Shown here in pieces: positions 62,382-64,000 of a stretch of DNA of 64,000 nucleotides (its first letter is position 1; each line of letters begins with the position of its first letter). The stretch is from DATKRB01 sp963794215 (GTDB taxonomy: Bacteria > Actinomycetota > Acidimicrobiia > Acidimicrobiales > RAAP-2). The translations under genes and the position numbers were made by a program. The notes under the pieces were generated by a model. It was not told the origin of the DNA. It searched no databases and saw only the letters and a list, made by a program, of their open reading frames with translations. The stretch is taken from positions 558,001-622,000 of the forward strand of contig CAWCCQ010000008.1 of the NCBI GenBank assembly GCA_963794215.1, read 5' to 3'.

Positions 62382-63000
62382 GTGGCCAAGGGTAGTGATA
62401 CGCGGGCCGCTTGTGCGCCTGCGCCGAATCTGACAGCCCATCGGACACACGGGCCGGCAGGCCCCAACCCTTGGGCGCTCAGCCCGAGCGACTTCGCATT
62501 CTTGTGGGACGAGTGCCCCCGCTGCATGCCCTATGGGGTGGTCCGTCCCGGAAACCGTTGGGTCAAGTCAGCTCCTATCCGGCCGCGCGGGCACTCAGCC
62601 GCATGCTTCATCCGTGGCTACGTCGACGTGCTCGTTCACTGCGACGACGGGACAACGGGGATCCTCGACTTCAAGACGTCCGAGCCGAAGGCCGAACGTC
62701 TCGCCACCTACGGCCGCCAGCTCCACGCCTACGCCCTGTCCTTGGAGCACCCGGCCAGCGGTCCGACCACCACCGTGGGCTCGCTCGGCCTCCTATGCTT
62801 CGTCCCCGGCTCCTACGAAACCGAGGCCAGCCAGGCGACACTTCGAGGCGACGTCGAGTGGGTGGAGATCGAACGGGACGACGAGGGTTTCCTCAGCTTC
62901 CTCTCCGAGGTGGTCTCGGTGCTCGAACAGCCCGAGCCCCACCGGCCCTCCGGACTGCCCCTGGTGCGCTTGGCGGCTCGGGCGCCGTGTCGCCGCCTGA
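62382..63000 (+). pseudogene. Cas4/RecB-like PD-(D/E)XK nuclease, one frameshift
   Basis: GTG 62382 has a perfect AAGGAGG 7 bases upstream. NPWALSPSDFAFLWDECPRC holds the first Cys pair, GYVDVLVHCDDGTTGILDFK the catalytic Asp and Asp-x-Lys, YGRQLHAYALSLE the QxxxY motif. Near 62945 a CCCC run seems one base too long; without it the end reads DCPWCAWRLGRR with the second Cys pair and stops at 63000. Four cysteines around the nuclease core suggest an Fe-S cluster as in Cas4 and AddB. No cas genes are adjacent, so a mobile-element or plasmid role is likely. Confidence 0.7.
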
Positions 63001-63145
63001 GGCCGCTCGGAATCAAAACGCTGCAAGGGAATGCGGCCAATCCCACCGGCTGGGTGGTCCAGGCGGGATCGCAGGTCGAGGCGGGATTTGGCCGGTCGGC
63101 CTCCCCGAGGGCCGATCGCTGTGGCACTCGCCTGCGTTCTGCTCG

Positions 63146-64000
63146 GTGACGGTCGCGACCAGTCCACCCTTCTCGAATCGGATCGCGCTAGACAAGTACC
63201 AGCAGTCAGAGCACAGCCTGTCCATCGTCACCTTCAGTGGCGGCGGACAGGGGAAGTCGACGTTGAGGGACAACGCCGCAGAGCAGGTGGAGTCCCTCGG
63301 TGTCGAACGTCAATCACGAGAACGAGAAGAGCGGGAGGGGCCTCCACCTGAGGGTCCCCCGATCTCTGGCCTCCTCGACCCTCGCGGTGCGTACGGCCGG
63401 GATTTGGCTTATCCGTCGTCCCGCACCGCTGCGCAGTCATTCTTCGATGACCGGCGTGCCGAGGACTGGTTCGCGAGCCAACCGATCCGACCCGGTGAGT
63501 CGGTGAGCGACGCCATCACCCGCTTTTCTCCGGGCTCCCTGCCCGAGGAGACGTGGCGCCGGATCGGCGCTGTAGTGCGGACTTCGGTGCACGCCGCGGC
63601 TCCTCATACCGTGTACTCAGCCCGTGCCCTCATGGCGGTGGTTACCCAGCTGGCGGTCTGGGTGGACACCTTAGGTCTTCCCATCGAACCCGAGGTGGCG
63701 TTCCACCCCGACACCATCGACCGCTTCGCCACCGAGGGTTGCGGGCACTTGGCCCCAGGCACCCAGCTCAATTACCGGACCCAGCTCCGGGCGGTCGGTG
63801 CGGTGGTGCTCGGACCCGACCTCTTCCCGCCCCGACCGCTCCCGCTGCAGCGCTCGGACCCCCTTGCCCCTTATTCCTCCGAGGAGATCGCCGCCTTGCG
63901 GTCGTGGTGCCGGGGCTTGCCCACCGAGCGCAACCGCTACAACGTGGCGGTTGTCCTGGCCTTCGGGCTCGGGGCCGGTCTGACGAGTGGGGCACTGAGT
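63146..64000 (+). CDS. Probable tyrosine recombinase/integrase, 3' partial
   Basis: The frame is open from at least GTG 63146 to the right edge (285 codons), so the gene continues beyond the window. A likely core-binding domain (TWRRIGAVVRTSVHAAAPHT, LNYRTQLRAVGAVVLGPDLF) is followed by the start of a catalytic domain: PYSSEEIAALRSWCRGLPTE, NVAVVLAFGLGAGLTSGALS, which resembles the box I region of phage-type integrases just before the first catalytic Arg. The true start is uncertain; the first 60 codons may not belong. Catalytic R-H-R-Y residues lie outside the window. Confidence 0.55.
   Translation, partial: MTVATSPPFSNRIALDKYQQSEHSLSIVTFSGGGQGKSTLRDNAAEQVESLGVERQSREREEREGPPPEGPPISGLLDPRGAYGRDLAYPSSRTAAQSFFDDRRAEDWFASQPIRPGESVSDAITRFSPGSLPEETWRRIGAVVRTSVHAAAPHTVYSARALMAVVTQLAVWVDTLGLPIEPEVAFHPDTIDRFATEGCGHLAPGTQLNYRTQLRAVGAVVLGPDLFPPRPLPLQRSDPLAPYSSEEIAALRSWCRGLPTERNRYNVAVVLAFGLGAGLTSGALS

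Overview
The window is high-GC, densely coded DNA from an actinobacterium. Several features point that way: a repeat protein built on GYYLV/GYWLVASDGGVF units like those common in Acidimicrobiia, a mycothiol-dependent maleylpyruvate isomerase-like gene, a DrrAB-type exporter, an Arr rifamycin ADP-ribosyltransferase, and a LexA box of the actinobacterial form. The class assignment (probably Acidimicrobiia) is inference. I found no rRNA, tRNA or CRISPR array.

Layout. 0-10 kb: secreted repeat proteins and relics, an FAD oxidoreductase, MarC, a broken DHA2 exporter, OsmC, a GAP-family membrane protein, a membrane protein with a Ser-Ala microsatellite, and arr. 10-14.8 kb: a TetR/DrrAB module with two matching operator-like sites, then a rearranged relic of a YhaN/SMC-like ATPase. 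15.6-19 kb: a modification/restriction-like locus (RHH protein, methyltransferase with a nuclease-like tail, small protein, broken downstream gene). 19-22 kb: two SDR enzymes and a DUF1330 protein under a divergent TetR. 22.2-25.9 kb: a DHA2 exporter gene split by a nested insertion with IS110 and IS256-like transposases. 26-30.3 kb: the strongest defence-island candidate, a TIR-like effector followed by a LexA-boxed cassette of small proteins, a split OLD-type ATPase/TOPRIM nuclease and a P-loop protein. 30.6-38.4 kb: alpha/beta hydrolases, an enoyl-CoA hydratase-like enzyme, a tautomerase, TetR, TfoX and a methyltransferase. 38.6-40.6 kb: a complete IS1634-type element with exact ends. 41-46 kb: an epimerase-like SDR with MerR, a DNA glycosylase with a VOC protein and divergent MarR, and an MFS transporter. 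46-54.7 kb: a large LuxR-type ATPase regulator, PspC, an MMPL transporter, an MBL hydrolase, a peptidase-like hydrolase and a saccharopine dehydrogenase-like enzyme. 55-60 kb: a two-component system, a membrane-anchored hydrolase with a hybrid N-terminus, and the mycothiol enzyme. 60-64 kb: a mobile-element-like end with two HTH proteins around a DUF4365 nuclease, an AlpA-like HTH, a Cas4/RecB-like nuclease and the start of a probable tyrosine recombinase.

Genes mostly form small regulator-plus-enzyme or regulator-plus-exporter modules, several with clear palindromic operators between divergent genes. This fits detoxification and stress response, with defence and mobile genes interspersed.

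Over a dozen otherwise conserved genes are broken by single-base shifts: about fifteen look like +1 and about seven like -1. Either the sequence carries uncorrected indel errors or the region is decaying heavily. Frameshifted genes are therefore given as one locus, and each break is described.
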